From: Rhodeus uyekii
Taxonomy: Eukaryota; Chordata; Actinopteri; Cypriniformes; Acheilognathidae
Length of the DNA: 64,000 nucleotides
NCBI GenBank assembly: GCA_037043235.1
Contig: JAWRVZ010000043.1
Location: forward strand, 843,001-907,000
Direction: 5' to 3'
Under the pieces are notes generated by a model, which was not told the origin of the DNA, searched no databases, and saw only the letters and a program-made list of their open reading frames with translations. Position numbers and translations under genes: made by a program. Positions 12,309-24,000 of the stretch are shown here, piece after piece; the stretch's first letter is position 1, and each line of letters starts with the position of its first letter.

Positions 12309-13750
12309 AATCATATCCTGTGCTATGTCATTCACCGTCCTGTGCTGTAATTAAAAGACCAAGTCTTCTCTACTAAAACCATTTTTTATTTCCTTTCTTC
12401 GAAAATGTTTTCATAAAAATGAAACATAATTTATTGTCCCACATAAGAAAGCAAGTCATTCAAATTGGAATAACATGAAGGCGAGTAAACGACCACAGAA
12501 ATTTAGGTTTTGGGTGAACAGTCTAGACTTAAACTAGACTTAACCTTAGAATAGTTACTTTTCTTCCAAGGAATTATTAAGAAACCATTCATAATCTAAT
12601 GACTGTTGTCATGCACTGGCTCTAAAACGTATTCACACATTTACTGTTGCTCTCTCTGGCTCTGTAACGGTGTGTTTGGCTGGTTGATTTGGCAGACATT
12701 AGCACAGCACATTATCCAGACACTTCATTGTGTTGGCTACGTGCACTCGGTTGCCAGAGCTCTCCGATGACAGCAGATCTAGCTTTACACCACTGCAATC
12801 ACCTTCACCATAATAGACTATTAATAGAGGAGAGCAGCGAGAGACACGCTTCTTCTCTTTCACAGTCAGCCGTGTCGCTTTCCCTTCAGACGCTCCAGAG
12901 CGGGTGAAAACCCTGTGGCCCACTATGTGAAGAGTCAGTAGTCTCACAGGGGCTGCCCAGTAGAGATACGGATTGATGGGCATTGCTTCACTGCTCTTAC
13001 AAGAGCCTTTGCCCTTATTTCATTAGCCGCCTGACTGCAGATCTGCTCCATGAGGCTATCACGATGACCCTCATGACCATCTGATAACAATACAGTTCTG
13101 ACAACACAAAGGCACTCAAACACTTCCTGTACGTCTTCAGTATGCTTTATTGGATTCGTGTTAAAGCTGGTAGGTATGATTTTGAAAGACTGAAAGACAT
13201 AGGATAATCCCAAAATCCTTCATGCTTCCTCCAAGTGCACCTGGGAAACTCTTACCCTTGACCACATTCACACAGCAACAGAATACGTTCGTTGGTCCTG
13301 TATTTGAGTCCTTAATACGGTTACGTTCACACATTTCAGTTATTTATAGGACTGTGAACCGCATTTTTATAACTGAACTCACACCTGTACATTTTTAGGA
13401 CCGCATTCTTGGAAAACGCCCTGTGTTAATTGAACAGGACTGTGGAAAACAAGTCTGTCTCGTCATACAGTGCGAGAGAGCCTCTCTGCGCTGGACAAAT
13501 GCATCTCATCTAAGTGTTGCGGGTTTTCGTACGTGGTTTCGCTTTCGGTAACTTACAGAGATGGAGATATGAGCTGTGTGTCATCTGAAGGTTTTAGATC
13601 CAGTCACTGTTCTCTACCGGAGCTGCTCCCATCAGTTTTGTGTTGATTTGAAACATGCTGGAAACACTGACTTATAATATAGATAATATCATATAATATA
13701 ATCTATATATAGAGAACAGTGAGTGGAAAGCAAGTCTGTAGCATATGGTG
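12309..13750. other. osbp2 intron 1, nothing recognised
   Basis: No exon of osbp2 or other gene seen on either strand; frames at 12689-13213 have no family resemblance. Confidence 0.5.
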
Positions 13751-14025
13751 TTAAAGGGATAGTTCACCCTAAACTTAAAATTAAGTCATCACTTACCCTC
13801 AAAATATTCCATACCTGTATTCATTTCTTTCTAAAATTGAACAGAAAAGAAGAAATTTTAAAGAATGTTCATAATCAAATAGTTGACAGTACCCATTGAC
13901 TTCCATAGTGGGGAAAAGAAAATACAGTACTATGGAACTCAATGCCAACTGTCTGATTCGAGGTCTCATACAGGTTTGGAAAAACGCAAGGGTGAGTAAA
14001 TGACAAAATGTTCACTATCCCTTAA
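13751..14025. mobile_element. TTAA-flanked MITE
   Basis: 275 bp from TTAAAGGGATAGTTCACC to the inverse TGTTCACTATCCCTTAA. This is a very common non-coding repeat in ostariophysan genomes. A TTAA target fits piggyBac or Kolobok mobilisation. Confidence 0.85.
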
Positions 14026-15199
14026 TCACTCACTTTGTTTCGCATTTATCGATGTGATACCGTATACAAAAAAAAGCGATAGAAATAAATAATTGCCATC
14101 ATTTGGAATTCAAATGTAGACTTTTAGGTTTATTCTTCACAATATATTTATTTTGTTTAGTTTAGACTACTACTATGTTATATTTCCGAGCTGAATGCAT
14201 GACGTCACAATAAAGAACGCACAATTAAGAAGTTTCCCGGGTGCACTTGAAGGTAGCATATGTTCTATGTATCAACCTAAAAAGGAAAAGACCAAAATCT
14301 TTTACATTTTGGTCAAAAACTGCTACAATGCTGGTATTTTAAAATTGATTTCAAATAAGCAATTAAAAAATTTTAATAACGCTATCATACATTGTTTCTT
14401 TACATCAAATCAGCCTAAAAGAAAAACTTCAGGCTGGTCCAGCTAACACAAATGTACGTTCTAGAATAAACAAACAGGTTTTTGTAAATGCAAGGACTGC
14501 AAGGAGAGATGTCTATTTAGAGACGTTATGATAAAGAATAGTATAATTTTTTCTCTAAGTCTTTCCAGTCTATTTCATAATATTTTCGACATGCTACAGG
14601 GCATTAAAATCTGGTAGAAAGGTCAATAATCTCAAGGCCACAGTTATGCAATATTTCAGAAACTGCAGAATCACCACTAAGAGGACATTGTATGAGGTTT
14701 ATAATTGTTATAGCTCAGGGAACAGATATTAAAATTTTCAGTACGCATATCGCCATCCAAGACTTAATGAACAATCACTTACACATTTCATTGAGGATTA
14801 TTTCTGATTGACTAAATCATTAAATGCTTCTCTTATGGGACAAACCTAGCTGTGTTAATGAAGCAATTAAAAGACCATAGTAATTAGATTTTGTGACAGT
14901 TAACTCATGTGATCCTCCTGTCATCCTGGCACACAGGGAGAGATGAAACTTGATTACTACTACTGGCCCAAGAGCCTCTTAAACAACAGGTGTTACTGGG
15001 CTGTCACAGGTGACACATGTGAGGGGGGTTTAAATTTTAAAGAGAAACTGTATCACTGCATATGTAGGCTTCACATCATCAGATATCGCAGCCCCTGTCA
15101 TTTGAGATGAGATAGTGTCACCAAAAAAACAAAAAAGAACACAATGACCTATGGTTTCTCCAACCATATTTTATCTAAAAGGCAACTTTTACTACAGGC

Positions 15200-15257
<58 letters not shown>

Positions 15258-16009
15258 ACCTTTAAAGATTCCTTTCATTTTCGACAAAATTACAGTCCTG
15301 TTGTGTTATATTTGAAGGGAAACTGGTTACCATAGTAAATGTTTGTAAGGATGTTCTGGACTGTTGTGTGTCAGCTGGCTAAAAGCTAACCCTGGCTAAC
15401 ACATCTGTAGCTGGCCAGAAGCTGAACACGGACCATAATAAATTACTGGTGGCCAAGTTCACCGTAAGAACAATCCAGAAATATGATTAGACCGAAATTT
15501 GTAAGACACGCCCACATTCACACGCAAAAGTCGGTTGTCAGATATTAAAGTGCAACGGCTCTCATAAGCGTCACAGAGCATCGCTGTATCTGAGAATATC
15601 AATTGACGTTAGCATGAGCGCTAGCTGACGCGCTAATAAAAACACACCGTACTGCTGTCTTTTAATGAGGGAAACAGGCGTTTATCCACTCAAAATCATA
15701 TTTGAGTTCCTGGTTTAAAAGAAACACATGGTGACAAAATGAGGCGAGGGTTTTGAGAAACGGACAAGCGTCTTTCCACACTATGACGCGCTCATGAAGT
15801 GCGCTGATTGTCCACATGTGTGTTTGACAGCTCTCATGAACCTGCCTTGACATGACAGATCCCTACACCACAAAAAAAGGGGGGGAAAGAATACAAACAA
15901 AGCCAAGTATCCAGACCAAATATGTGCAAATATTGCATTCTTGTAATGATGTAACTAAGACAGGTGCATAATAAACAAGACCATGCCTGCATATAAACGC
16001 GATCATTAC
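14026..16009. other. osbp2 intron 1, proximal part
   Basis: Contains a (TA)n run at 15202-15254. No exon or bounded transposon recognised. Confidence 0.5.
15202..15254. repeat. (TA)n microsatellite
   Basis: About 50 bp of pure TA dinucleotides. Confidence 0.95.
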
Positions 16010-16317
16010 CTGTAATAGGACAGCAGTCCATTGCTGAGCACGAACCATCTGCGCTGGTAACCTTTAATGTAGTTAGTCCATTTAAAGAGCCAGCCTTTGT
16101 ACGTGTCCGAGCCGGGGGCTGGTGTCCCGCTCGCTGGCGTTGACGCGGCACTCTTGCCCTGCTCGCTCATCCTCCTTCTGCCCCGGTCCACTGCCGCAGA
16201 TTGATGATGTCGCCGCCGCCGCCGCTGCTGCTGCTGTTTGCAGGATAAGCACGGAACTGCGGTGAGAAAGGACACGATCCTGCCGGGGCCGCTGTAGGGA
16301 GCGGCCACTCTCCCCAT
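16010..16317 (-). CDS. osbp2: Oxysterol-binding protein 2, first coding exon
   Basis: Sterol/PI4P carrier of the OSBP/ORP family. This exon gives 102 residues plus two bases. From residue 74 GWLFKWTNYIKGYQRRWFV and LSNGLLSYY form the start of the PH domain that targets OSBPs to Golgi PI4P. The N-terminal leader starts MGRVAAP and carries VPCLSC (residues 21-26), as remembered for the long form of human OSBP2, which favours osbp2 over osbp1. Then come Gln4-Arg5, encoded by CAG and CGG repeats, and a Ser/Thr/Pro/Gly linker. The start is the first in-frame ATG; a second Met (codon 50, bases 16168-16170) starts MSEQGKS and could serve a shorter form. Donor is AG|GTAATG. The ORD and remaining exons lie left of base 1; I found no further exon in 1-16009. 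Confidence 0.92.
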
Positions 16318-17596
16318 AAACCCACCGCCGATGCGCTGAGATGGGCTGGCTGCCGGAGAATGATCTGGGGCAGGGAGAGAGAAACAGCGCACTCCCCCTT
16401 CTTTCTATTCCCGATGATAGAGAGATGAAGAGCAGTGAGTGTGAGAGTAGGAGCGACGACCACTGGCGGCGTGACAGGAGAGCGTTGCTCTGAAATCACC
16501 CGCGCACTACATACCTCCATAGTTCATACTCCATCGCATTTTACTCTACACTGTTCATTCATTACAAAATGTACGAGTAATACAAAACGTGCTTAATAAT
16601 AAAAATGCATTTAAACCCCTTAGAGACACTTTTCTATTATGAAATTTATCGAGCGTTGCGTATATGCTGTTAATCAATATCATGTGCTGCTGAACACTAT
16701 TAGCTCCATCCAAGTTTACTTGTGTTTCAAACTAAACAAAAATTCCAATAATTCTCGCTAGAAAAAAAAAAAAAGTTTACAAGAACCCAAATGGACTGGA
16801 GCCATATAAATGAATGGAGCGGGCTGTCATCACTCATCGTTAAAACTCCACTCCAGGATTTCTATTAGCCGTTCACACTAGTGAGAAAACCCAATGTTTC
16901 AAATTTACTGGAAAAGGACTGAGCGTTCAATACGAGACGGTCACACGCGGACTCGACTTAATAACCCTTAACTACAAGCAAACTTTTCTCTCTACTTCGC
17001 ATTAATTTACTAATTTATTAATTAGTCGGTGCGTCAACAAGCAGTGAGATACAAACGCTCGTGGAATACTGCTTATCCAATCAGATTTGAGGAACGGAAC
17101 TATTATATTCTACTGTATTTATTTTAGCATGCATGGAAACCTTATTTAAAATGTTATATAACATATTTTTACAATGCTAAAAAAAATGTTTTGTACGTAA
17201 TTTTAAAGCAAAGTAAATATTTATTATTTATCATTCTTATATATGACAAATATATACCAGCGTAGGTATTAATTGTAAAATATGTTCAAATTAATTAGGT
17301 AATTATCATTTTATAATAATGGGTCTAGTTTTTTTGTGCATCAATTTTCTGCTAATTGCTTTAAACTGGTTAAGAACTGAATGAGGTAAGTATAGTACTG
17401 TGATGCCTATTTTAATGATATTTTATAGAGTAGGGCCTGGAAACAGCAATCATGTGTTGTTTTGTGATTTCTCGCCTGTTGATGTCGCCACAGAGCTTCA
17501 AATGTGGCACAAGCACTTAGATTGGGATATCAGACACAAGTGATGTATGAAATATTCAACATAAGAGCAGGATAGCTCAGACGTCGTTTGAAAGGG
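16318..17596. promoter_or_regulatory. osbp2 5' flank
   Basis: GC-rich, CpG-containing sequence continues from the exon to about 16510 and then turns AT-rich. It should hold the 5' UTR and promoter of osbp2. No TATA box or other defined site is claimed. Beyond 16550 nothing is recognised. Confidence 0.35.
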
Positions 17597-19396
17597 TTTA
17601 TTAATTTTTCATTGATGAAACATTACAACTACTAAAAGACAACATTTGTTTCCATATTAGAAAAAGCAGGTAGCCCTTTAAAATCTAAAACAAATTGACA
17701 CAAAAAAAATCAGACAGTCCTACCAAGAGAATCCACATTCAGCATGTCTGAATGTTCAGTCTAACGCCTTTAACGTTACTAGCACAGGACATATTCCACA
17801 AGAACATGACATCTGCTACATGTTGTCTAGTCCTCAGTCCACAACCATAGCACTTAAAACTGTGGCATGCAAATGTATGAGCTCCTCCCTGCTGTTTTAT
17901 ACTAACCCGACTGAATCTCCATCACTTACAGTTAAACTACATGCTAAGCTTCACACTAACATTATACAAAAAGACAAATGCTCAAGTACTGTTACAAAGA
18001 TCTGCTTGTACTCGCTCAAGTTGGTACATACAGTATACGTCAGTGCAATTTACCCCTGAATGATTTAGGTTTTGCCAATTAAAGCATGCAGCTCCATTGA
18101 ACAGAAAACTGATTCTTTATGAGAAAAAAGCTTGAAGCGCGGTGACCAAAGTTACTAACTCATTTATGTTTCCATCTCCTGACAGAAGTTCTCAGCTCTT
18201 TTGAGTCATGTAAGATGTGTCAAAGTGCATAGATGTCTGTCAGAGTTGCATTTGTGAGAAACGGGATTTTTCTCCTGTGCACACAGTCTGATATGAGAAT
18301 ATTATTTCTGAGGAAAATGAGAACACTCATTCGGGGACCATCAACTTTCTCCGTCTAACAAAACCTCCACCCGTGTGACAAAACTCCATTGTTTACCTCA
18401 GAACAGAATAAATGTTGCAGTACGACAGCTCTCGCTCTGAATCAACACTTCCACTCAGTCAACCGATCAATCATGTCCAGAGAACGCTCTACTCTAGTAC
18501 ATTTGAAGCTCAGGCCAAACATCTACCTCTCTATGCTAGAAGAGAGTATCATAGAAAAAAACTAGCCCCCCAAAAAACGCAGACACCGAACCACTTTAAC
18601 TTTAATGTATTCTGCATTCAGAAATACTCCAGAGAGGATGTGGATTGTGCTGTCATCCACTAGCATACAGACTGCAGTCCACTGCAGTAAAGCACGTAAG
18701 CTTCCTCTGCATCTTGGTTCAGCAGAAATCTTCAGGTTTAGGGAAGCCCCAGTGGATCTGTTAGCTTTATCATCACTACTCACAGCTTCTCGAGTGCCAG
18801 AGATTGTACATGCATGCTGAAATCTGTACACAACACCTCACTATACTGCCAGAGGAAGACTTATTTTGTGCCTCATTTCTTCAGAGATCTATATATAGGA
18901 GGTAGGATGTTTGCCATTATTACTAGATTTGGCAGGACATTTGTGAGTAAATTACAATGCAGTTAATATACATAACATGTGTTGGCATATTTACTATGAA
19001 GGTTGTTGTTTTTTAAGATTTATAAAAATGTTATCAGTGGGCTTCAGAGGAAGTGTTTTTGATGTTTACATAAGGCTAAGAATAGTTATTGACTATGGCC
19101 TTCACAAAGACACAGATAGTAGATTGTGAACCCACAGAAGAACTTCATTGCCCTTGTTACATCTGTCTGACTGAAACAGCTCAGCTTGATTTAAGGAAGT
19201 CCAGGATAACAGGCAAAGATCTGCAGTCATCTGTTTCCTTTTTCATATATCAACAATGGGACAAAACATTGAATAGAGCGGTGTGAATGGAAGGACAGCT
19301 CATCAGAAAGAATTAAAACCATTCATTTTGCCATTAAAAAAGAAAGCTTAAACAAACTTTTCCCAGGTCTTTGTAAGGTGCACCAATTAATTAATA

Positions 19397-19976
19397 CCGT
19401 ATTTCCCCTGCATATTACCCACAGGCGCAGATAATCCGCATCCCCATATAACCCGCGGGTTATGTGTAAAAATTGTTAGTATAACCCGCACCCTTATATA
19501 ACCCGCACCCATAGATTTATGAACTTTTTGTAAGTTCACATTTCGAATTTCGAATGTTGCTTGCATGACGTAAATTATCCATAAGTGTTCAGGCTCGGTA
19601 CACAGTGCTTGTGCGCGAAATTCAACAATAAAAAAACAAACACAAGTCAGAATCAGAAGGGAAAAAAAAGCAGTCTCTTCCGCTGTGCAGCAGCACGTCC
19701 CTTAAGAAGCTTATTGATCATTGGATGAGATGAGAAGAGCACGCCCTCATGGCAGCACAGCCAATCACGTCTTCTTGCATGATTGACAGGTCAGACAGCC
19801 TCGCAAGAAAGAAAAACAGAAAGAAAATACCGTAAAAACAACCCGTACGTCCTTAGGGACGTAAAAAATATATTGAAATATTAGTATGTGTAAAAAATAT
19901 ATATATAGCCCGCAACCCCCCCTGCGGGGTTTGTAAAATCTGGTATAACCCGCGGGTTATATTCGGGAAAATACGG
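19397..19976. mobile_element. TA-flanked MITE, ATAACCCGC family, copy 1
   Basis: 580 bp. Ends CCGTATTTCCCC and inverted CCGTATTTTCCCGAATATAA, with TA on both sides. Rich in ATAACCCGCGGGTTAT-type words near both ends. Non-coding; probably Tc1/mariner- or pogo-mobilised. Confidence 0.85.
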
Positions 19977-20673
19977 TATACATGAAATGGGAGAACAGTG
20001 CCGCATATCGGGTTTCTGAAGTGGAATGTTGTGGCAGGATCTGAAGTGTGCAGCTCTTTTAAAATTAACGTCCTAAAGCAGTTTTGCATAAGAGGAATGG
20101 ACCAATGGAGAACAGGGAATTTTTTGGTTGAAGTCATTGCTTCTGAAAGTTAATCTAAAAATGAACATGATACCGAGAAAGTTCATAAACACGTTTAAAA
20201 AGGTATATTATCTCATTTGCTGCTGTGTCTTTAATTGGTACTGTAACTACAGATAATTCCAAAGGGATCTCAAACCTTCATCATTATTCCCAAACCTATA
20301 GGCTGTATCACTTCATAAATGCTGTTTCCAAGCAACAGTTAAAATCTGTCACTCTAGAATACACCTGAACCCACAGTATCTTGATTTAAATCAAAGCAGG
20401 AAGGGGAAATGGATTAAACTCTGTTCGAACCCAATGCAATATCTTACTCTCATCCTGACAGACTTTGGTAAGATGAAAAACCCCTTATCTGCTTCCATTT
20501 GTCTGTTTGTTAGGGTACGCTGGAGAAAAGTGAAACCAGTAGTACCTAAGGTAATCCATCAGATGAATGCATCAGTTACAGAGGCCCCTAGGTGTTAGTA
20601 TTCCAGCCATTTCGATTGACAGTTTGTCACCAAATCCTTGTGGTCCAGCAAAGTTGACTTTAAGTATACTGAC

Positions 20674-20728
20674 TTAGGACCAGTTCAAATCAGATAATTA
20701 AGCCTCTGAAAACACAAACTGGTCCTAA
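20674..20728. repeat. 12-bp inverted repeat just after the rasl10a stop
   Basis: TTAGGACCAGTT (20674-20685) and its exact reverse complement (20717-20728) enclose 31 nt, about 34 nt past the rasl10a stop. It could fold as a stem-loop in the 3' UTR, or be the relic of a tiny MITE. Confidence 0.6.
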
Positions 20729-20761
20729 ATAAGCATAAATTCAAAAAAGGCTACATATCTG

Positions 20762-21032
20762 TCACATGACATTACAGCGGTTCCTCTGCAATGCCCCCTG
20801 GAGACGGATAGAGGTGTGGTTTGGGCGCAGTCCTCGAGTCACGGCTATTCCCAAGAGTTCTTTAAAGAGCAAAAGCACATGCCAGTTATACTTGGCGGAG
20901 CACTCGACATAACCGCACTTCCAGGTCTTCTTCACCAGTACAGACACGGCCCTGCGCTGGGTGAACCGCTGCCGCTGAAGGTCCCGCTTACTGCCTACCA
21001 CCAGGATGGGCACCTCACTACTGCTGTCCACT
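20762..21032 (-). CDS. rasl10a: rasl10a exon 3 with CAAX end
   Basis: 271 nt encoding (R)VDSSSEVPILVVGSKRD through KTWKCGYVECSAKYNWH to LQGALQRNRCNVM and TGA. The acceptor is CATAAG behind a pyrimidine tract; this site was chosen because it alone keeps the frame. Holds the G4 and G5 base-recognition motifs. Confidence 0.91.
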
Positions 21033-24000
21033 CTTATGGAAAGACAAAAAAAGAGACAGAGGAGTGGGAAGAGCAATAGAAATAAAATTTAAGTAAAACA
21101 AACTGACCACACGAATACTGATCAATTTCTTACATGACATTTATGTTGTACATAATATTTGTTCTTGTTTGAACACGAACTTTGGTAAACATGCAAAGGG
21201 CACGTGCACAAATGTTAAAAGCCTCTCAGCTCATAACGTGTGCTGGAGAATGCATGATGTGTGTCCTTTCTCGCTTGACTGCTTGAAGGTCACACTCACA
21301 CATAATGAAGAATGAAAGCGTTTCATGTTCGGGGGCTTCAAAGGAAAGTGTGTGTGTGTGTGCATGTTGTTGAACTGAAAAAAGTGTCATAAATTTAATT
21401 GGCAATTCACTGGTGCACAAGGAGATCAAATGAAATTGCGAGGTTGTACTTTATCTCATTTGCTTAGAAAAAATGAATATATGAATATATGTAGCTAAAT
21501 GTCTTGCTAATTAGTATAGGCTTTGAATATCTCTATATAATAAGAAATGATGGCACCATGTGTGCACAAATTGCATATGAATATTTAAAACGTTTAACTT
21601 AACACATTAAGCTTAATTGAGGACTTAAGGCCATTCCATTTTATTTATTGTAATATTAAAACGAAAACGATTACTGCTATTATTCTGATTCTGCTCATTT
21701 CAGTTCCGTCTGAGGATTTATGCCGTTTTATATGTATGTTTCGATATCTGGGTAAAAATATAGAGAAAGAACAGAATGTGTGTGAGTATTATCAGAGGAG
21801 AATAATCTGTCAGACAGACCAATCCAATTGTTTCATAAGCCTACACCAATGTCTGGCTTCTTGTGACGTTTATACACTGATTTATCCCCCTTTCATACAG
21901 TTTATCTGTGCTTTCTCAGTACGACTCCCCTGTTTGCACCATCACAATCTCTTTGTCACAAACGCCAGTGTCCACAGGAGGTCTCACTCACTAGAGTAGT
22001 AGTCTCACCAGCTGTTCCCAATCCTGTGTTTGTCATAAATAACCTCCTGTGTTCCTTGATCTTTGTCAGTTGTACTTGTGTCTATGCCTTGTCATGGTCT
22101 ATGGTCTGTTTTGAGTGTGGATGTTCTTGGTTTCATGTTTTCACTAAGTTCTGCACTACCATGTGCCGTTTCAGTTATATTTAAAGTATCTTGTTTTGCC
22201 TTTATGTTATTAAACTACGTCTTTGGAATCCTGTGCTCCTTGTCGTGTCTCCACATCGCACTCATACCCTGTTCGGCGTAACACATGTATATTGAGTCTA
22301 CATTCAGCATACATCTCCATTTATTTTCTCTATATATCTATGAACCGATAACTGAATACAGTGATCATTGTCCAAAGGACTTTTTATCGCATTAAGAAAT
22401 GTTTTCAAAGCACATGTATTTGTAAAACTGAGGTCTGATATTGTGGGTGAGGGAAACTGTTAAGGGTGGAGACTGCAGATCATTTAATGTCATTCATTTA
22501 GTTCACATAAGACCTTTATGCAAATACAAGATGCTGCTCATAATCCATGGGCACAAGACCTGCATATGTAAAAGGATTTTCTCATTGGCATCAATTATAT
22601 TCTTATCAGCTGTAGTGAATGGTGACAGCGTCCACGCTCTGTAACTGTCACTCATCCATATTCTCAAATGTCACCTCATTATCTCAGCATCAGCTGGGGA
22701 AACAAGGGGCAACTGTTATTAAAAACATCAAAACCAATCAGTAGTAGCTGATACACTCACATTAATCAGTGCTCATGTGCTACTGAGCTGCTTTCAATGA
22801 CTACAGCTAGTCCCATTCTAACAATAACAGAGGAATGTCTTTTTATTGCATCTATTATAACATGATAGTCATTCTCTATTATTCTTTAAGGTGGGTCAGG
22901 CTCTGAATGAGCTCATACCTGTTATCCACAATTTGCTGACGGATCATCTTGACATACTCAAAGCTCTCCACGCAGCAGATGTCATAGACCAGAATGTAGG
23001 CGTTAGCGCTGCGGACTCCTCTACACCGCGCATCCAACCACTCCTGATGGAAACAAACAGACACACATAAACACTTAATCAGATGATAATCAGATATCTA
23101 AATCACACGATGGCTGATTGACTGCTTGACGAAACAGATAATTACTTATGAATTACTATAATAATGAATAATAATTACTTATGAAAATAACTTACAATCA
23201 AATATAAAATATATTTTACCACATAGCACAAACCACTTGTTCTCTGTTGGTAATCATGAAGGAGGCCTATATAACTTTAATTGAAGAAAAGACATGAAAA
23301 GTAAAGAAAATCACATTTCTTTGTTCCTAATGGTAGCTCTGATATTGAGGGAGTAGGTATTGAGAAAGGTGTATGTGTGTCTATCGTAGTTTGTATGCTG
23401 GTGTGTTATAGCAGTGTGATATAAGGTTGCAGCCAATGAATAGTAATGATTTACCCATAGTAATTACACATCACGGCTGAATGGGGGACAGCTGAAAGAG
23501 GCAGCGAGCAAATTTCTTTAACCATGACACACTGACCTCATCTCCTTTCTCCACCCGCTCTGCTCTTCACAGGGAGCTCTTAGGATATGAACTGAATATC
23601 AATTCCAATAGTCATTTACACCATCAGATGTAGTACATCATGTCATACCACAAGAATAAATAACATATTATTTGATATTATGATATTTGAAATGATAATC
23701 TGCATTGGCGTGAATCTTTAGTGAATATTGTACAATAGATGTGCAACATCTTTTTTTTGACACTGATTATTTGTTCATACAGTAGTGCCTCAAATACCGT
23801 TAGCCGCTAGGATGCTATGGGAGTAACACATTATTAAAGTCATTTTCTTACTAATCTAATTTTACTCTTTATTTATGATACAGTGATCCCTCGTTTATCG
23901 TGGTTAATGGGGACCGAAACCCCCCGCGATAGGTGAAAATCCATGAAGTAGAATATGTGTGTGTGGGTACCAGAATGTTTAAAATATGTATATTTATACT

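Larger units (their letters stand above)
17597..20761 (-). other. rasl10a: Possible rasl10a 3' UTR
   Basis: Mostly single-copy-looking sequence after the rasl10a stop, with a minus-strand AATAAA (plus TTTATT at 17597-17602). A nearer ATTAAA (plus 20230-20235) would give a much shorter UTR. A 580-bp MITE interrupts it at 19397-19976. End point uncertain. Confidence 0.3.

Noticed and set aside
1..16009. Further osbp2 exons in this window
   Set aside because: The expected continuation of the PH domain (AEMAHTCRGTINL-like) was not found on the minus strand; intron 1 appears to run past base 1.
23776..23815. CAGTAGTGCCTCAAATACCG as another MITE
   Set aside because: It resembles a left TIR of the TACGAAA family, but no matching right end follows within the next few hundred bases; at most a relic.
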